A stretch of 8,111 nucleotides of DNA from Elstera litoralis (GTDB lineage: Bacteria; Pseudomonadota; Alphaproteobacteria; Elsterales; Elsteraceae): positions 1 through 8,111 of the forward strand of contig NZ_LAJY01000250.1 in the NCBI RefSeq assembly GCF_000963705.1, in the 5' to 3' direction. The position numbers and the translations under genes are program-made. Positions 6,564 to 8,111 of this stretch are shown here, piece by piece. The notes beneath the pieces were generated by a model that made no database searches, was not told the origin of the DNA, and saw only the letters and a program-made list of their open reading frames with translations. Numbering within the stretch: the first letter of the stretch is position 1; every line of letters starts with the position of its first letter.

Positions 6564-7563
6564 AGTCGGATGGCCTTTCCGGCGGCGTCGAAGCGGTGCA
6601 GGCGGGTGGGGTCGGGGGCGAGGGCGACGGTTTCGCCGACCTTCAGCCCCACTTCCCCCTGCACCCGCGCCGTCATCGCGCCGATTCCCGGCACGTCGAG
6701 ATAGAGGAAGGTGTCACTGCCCAAATGTTCGGCGGTGGTGATGGTGCCGCGCCAGCCGGGGCCGTCGCGGGTGGGGTTAAGGTGCTCCGGGCGGATGCCC
6801 AAGGTTTTCGCGCCGTGGCGCTCGGCTTCGGCCCCGGTGATGAAATTCATCTTCGGCGAGCCGATGAACCTGCGACGAACAGATTATCCGGGTGATCGTA
6901 AAGTTCCAGCGGCGAGCCCGCTTGCTCGAGCCGGCCCGCGTTGAGCACGACGATTTTATCGGCCATCGTCATCGCTTCCACCTGATCGTGCGTCACATAA
7001 ATCGCCGTTGTGGCGAGTTGGCGTTGTAGGCGGGTGATTTCCTGGCGCATCTGCACGCGCAGGGCCGCGTCGAGGTTCGACAGCGGCTCGTCGAACAGGA
7101 ATGCCTTCGGCTGGCGCACAATCGCCCGGCCAATGGCGACGCGTTGGCGCTGGCCGCCGGACAGCGCGCCGGGTTTCCGGTCGAGATAGGGGGTGAGGTT
7201 CAGCACGGCAGCCGCCGCATCGACCTTCTTGTCGATCTCGGCCTTCGGCATGCCCGCCATTTTGAGCCCGAAGGCGATGTTATTGCGCACGCTCATGTGG
7301 GGATAGAGCGCGTAGGATTGGAACACCATCGACAGGCCGCGTTTGGCGGGCGGCAGGTTCACCACATCCTGCCCGTCGATGAGAATCGCCCCGCCGCTGA
7401 CATCCTCCAGCCCGGCAATCAGGCGGAGCAGGGTGGATTTCCCGCAGCCGGACGGGCCGACGAAGACGACGAACTCGCCATCATTGATGCTGAGATCGAC
7501 ACCGGGAATAACATCGACCGCGCCGAAGGATTTCTTGATGCCTCGAAGTTGGATCGCGCCCAT
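6560..7563 (-). pseudogene. smoK: Polyol ABC transporter ATP-binding protein SmoK-like (MalK/UgpC family), one frameshift
   Basis: The cytoplasmic ATPase of a carbohydrate/polyol importer; the reconstructed protein is about 334 residues, the normal family size. The first frame has Walker A GPSGCGKST (36-44), Q-loop Q82, signature LSGGQRQR (134-141), Walker B FLFDE (155-159) and H192. After G232 (codon 6868-6870) it falls into SSARRR and a stop at 6847-6849. One extra T on the coding strand there (TT to TTT) restores VAGFIGSPKMNFITG, and the C-terminal regulatory OB-fold follows, including LGIRPEHL. So the nucleotide-binding domain is whole but the C-terminal domain is out of frame. The stop TGA overlaps an ATG in the restored frame. 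The gene follows smoG by 23 bp and overlaps smoS by 4 bases. It may be a real mutation or a sequence error. Confidence 0.9.
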
Positions 7564-7570
7564 AGGTCGC

Positions 7571-7577
7571 TCCTCCT
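7571..7577 (-). promoter_or_regulatory. Strong Shine-Dalgarno site for smoK
   Basis: On the coding strand the sequence is AGGAGGA, a near-perfect anti-16S match, 7 bases before the smoK ATG (7561-7563). It lies in the 23-bp gap after the permease stop and confirms the chosen start. It is the strongest ribosome-binding site seen in the window, consistent with high translation of the ATPase subunit. Confidence 0.8.
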
Positions 7578-7586
7578 AAAATTAGG

Positions 7587-8111
7587 TTATTTCACCGCGC
7601 CGAACGTCAGGCCGCGCACGAGCTGGCGCTGGCTGAACCAGCCGATGATAAGAATGGGGGCGATGGCGAGGGTGGATGCCGCCGACAGTTTCGCCCAAAA
7701 CAGCCCTTCAGGGCTCGAATAAGCGGCGATGAACATCGTCAACGGGGCGGCGGCCCGCGTGGTGAGGTTCAGCGTCCAGAAGGCCTCGTTCCAGGCCAGG
7801 ATGACGTTCAGCAGCACCGTGGAAGCAATGCCGGGCACGGCCATCGGCAGCAGCACGAACAGGATTTCCTGGCCCAAATTGGTGCCATCCATGCGGGCGG
7901 CCTCCAGGATCTCCTTCGGAATTTCCTTGAAGTAAGTGTAGAGCATCCACACCACAATCGGCAGATTGCCCATGCCGAGCACGACCAGCAGGCCCCAGCG
8001 ATTGTCCAGCATCCCCGTATCGCGGAAAATCAGATAGATCGGCACCAGCGCGCCCACGGCGGGCATCATCTTGGTCGAGAGCATCCACAGCAGCACGTCT
8101 TTCGTGCGCTT
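7587..8111 (-). CDS. smoG: Polyol ABC transporter inner-membrane permease, SmoG-like (MalG family), partial
   Basis: The C-terminal 174 residues of an importer permease; the gene continues past the right edge, so its start is not visible. The frame is open from the edge (KRTKDVLLWML...) to TAA 7587-7589. Hydrophobic membrane segments include the MLSTKMMPAVGALVPIYLIF region, WGLLVVLGMGNLPIVVWML, the ASTVLLNVILAW region and LAIAPILIIGWF. The cytoplasmic EAA loop (EAARMDG followed by a conserved L-L-P, 7845-7904) docks on the ATPase and marks the MalG-type family. The ending QRQLVRGLTFGAVK is the conserved C-terminus of SmoG/MalG-like permeases. With SmoK just downstream and SmoS next, sorbitol/mannitol-type polyols are the likely cargo. 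SmoE (binding protein) and SmoF (partner permease) would be expected beyond the right edge. Confidence 0.9.
   Translation of the reverse strand, partial: KRTKDVLLWMLSTKMMPAVGALVPIYLIFRDTGMLDNRWGLLVVLGMGNLPIVVWMLYTYFKEIPKEILEAARMDGTNLGQEILFVLLPMAVPGIASTVLLNVILAWNEAFWTLNLTTRAAAPLTMFIAAYSSPEGLFWAKLSAASTLAIAPILIIGWFSQRQLVRGLTFGAVK

Overview
The window is GC-rich, densely coded and laid out in operons, and its proteins resemble those of Alphaproteobacteria (the Rhodobacter/Rhodospirillales type). It holds the ends of two convergent operons. No tRNA, rRNA, CRISPR array, insertion sequence or phage gene was seen. The longest gap between genes is about 73 bp, and both operon promoters lie outside the window.

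Plus strand, 1-2295: the last codons of an upstream gene, a DAO-family FAD-dependent oxidoreductase (41-1246), and a secreted periplasmic solute-binding protein of the polyamine ABC-transporter type (1243-2295). Each junction is a 4-base ATGA stop/start overlap. This looks like the tail of an uptake-plus-oxidation operon for an amine, an imino acid or an opine-like compound. The substrate cannot be read from the sequence. A gap of 73 bp (2296-2368) with two perfect hairpins separates it from the opposing operon.

Minus strand, 8111-2369: a polyol operon close to the Rhodobacter sorbitol/mannitol (smo/mtl) locus. In transcription order it runs: SmoG-like permease (partial, off the right edge), SmoK-like ATPase, SmoS-like sorbitol dehydrogenase, a second polyol-type SDR dehydrogenase, an FGGY kinase most like D-ribulokinase, and a PfkB-family fructokinase. 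The likely scheme is import of a sugar alcohol, oxidation to a ketose by one of the two SDRs, then phosphorylation. Fructose would go to the PfkB kinase and a ketopentose such as D-ribulose to the FGGY kinase. The locus may therefore handle both hexitols and pentitols.

The main anomaly is that two genes of the minus operon are broken. The FGGY kinase carries two frameshifts and the SmoK-like ATPase one. Each is repaired by adding one base to a run of identical bases (T8, CC and TT on the coding strand), and all surrounding protein sequence is well conserved. Missing-base sequence errors or very recent mutations are the simplest explanations. The T8 site could also allow slippage. I see no convincing new biological system here.
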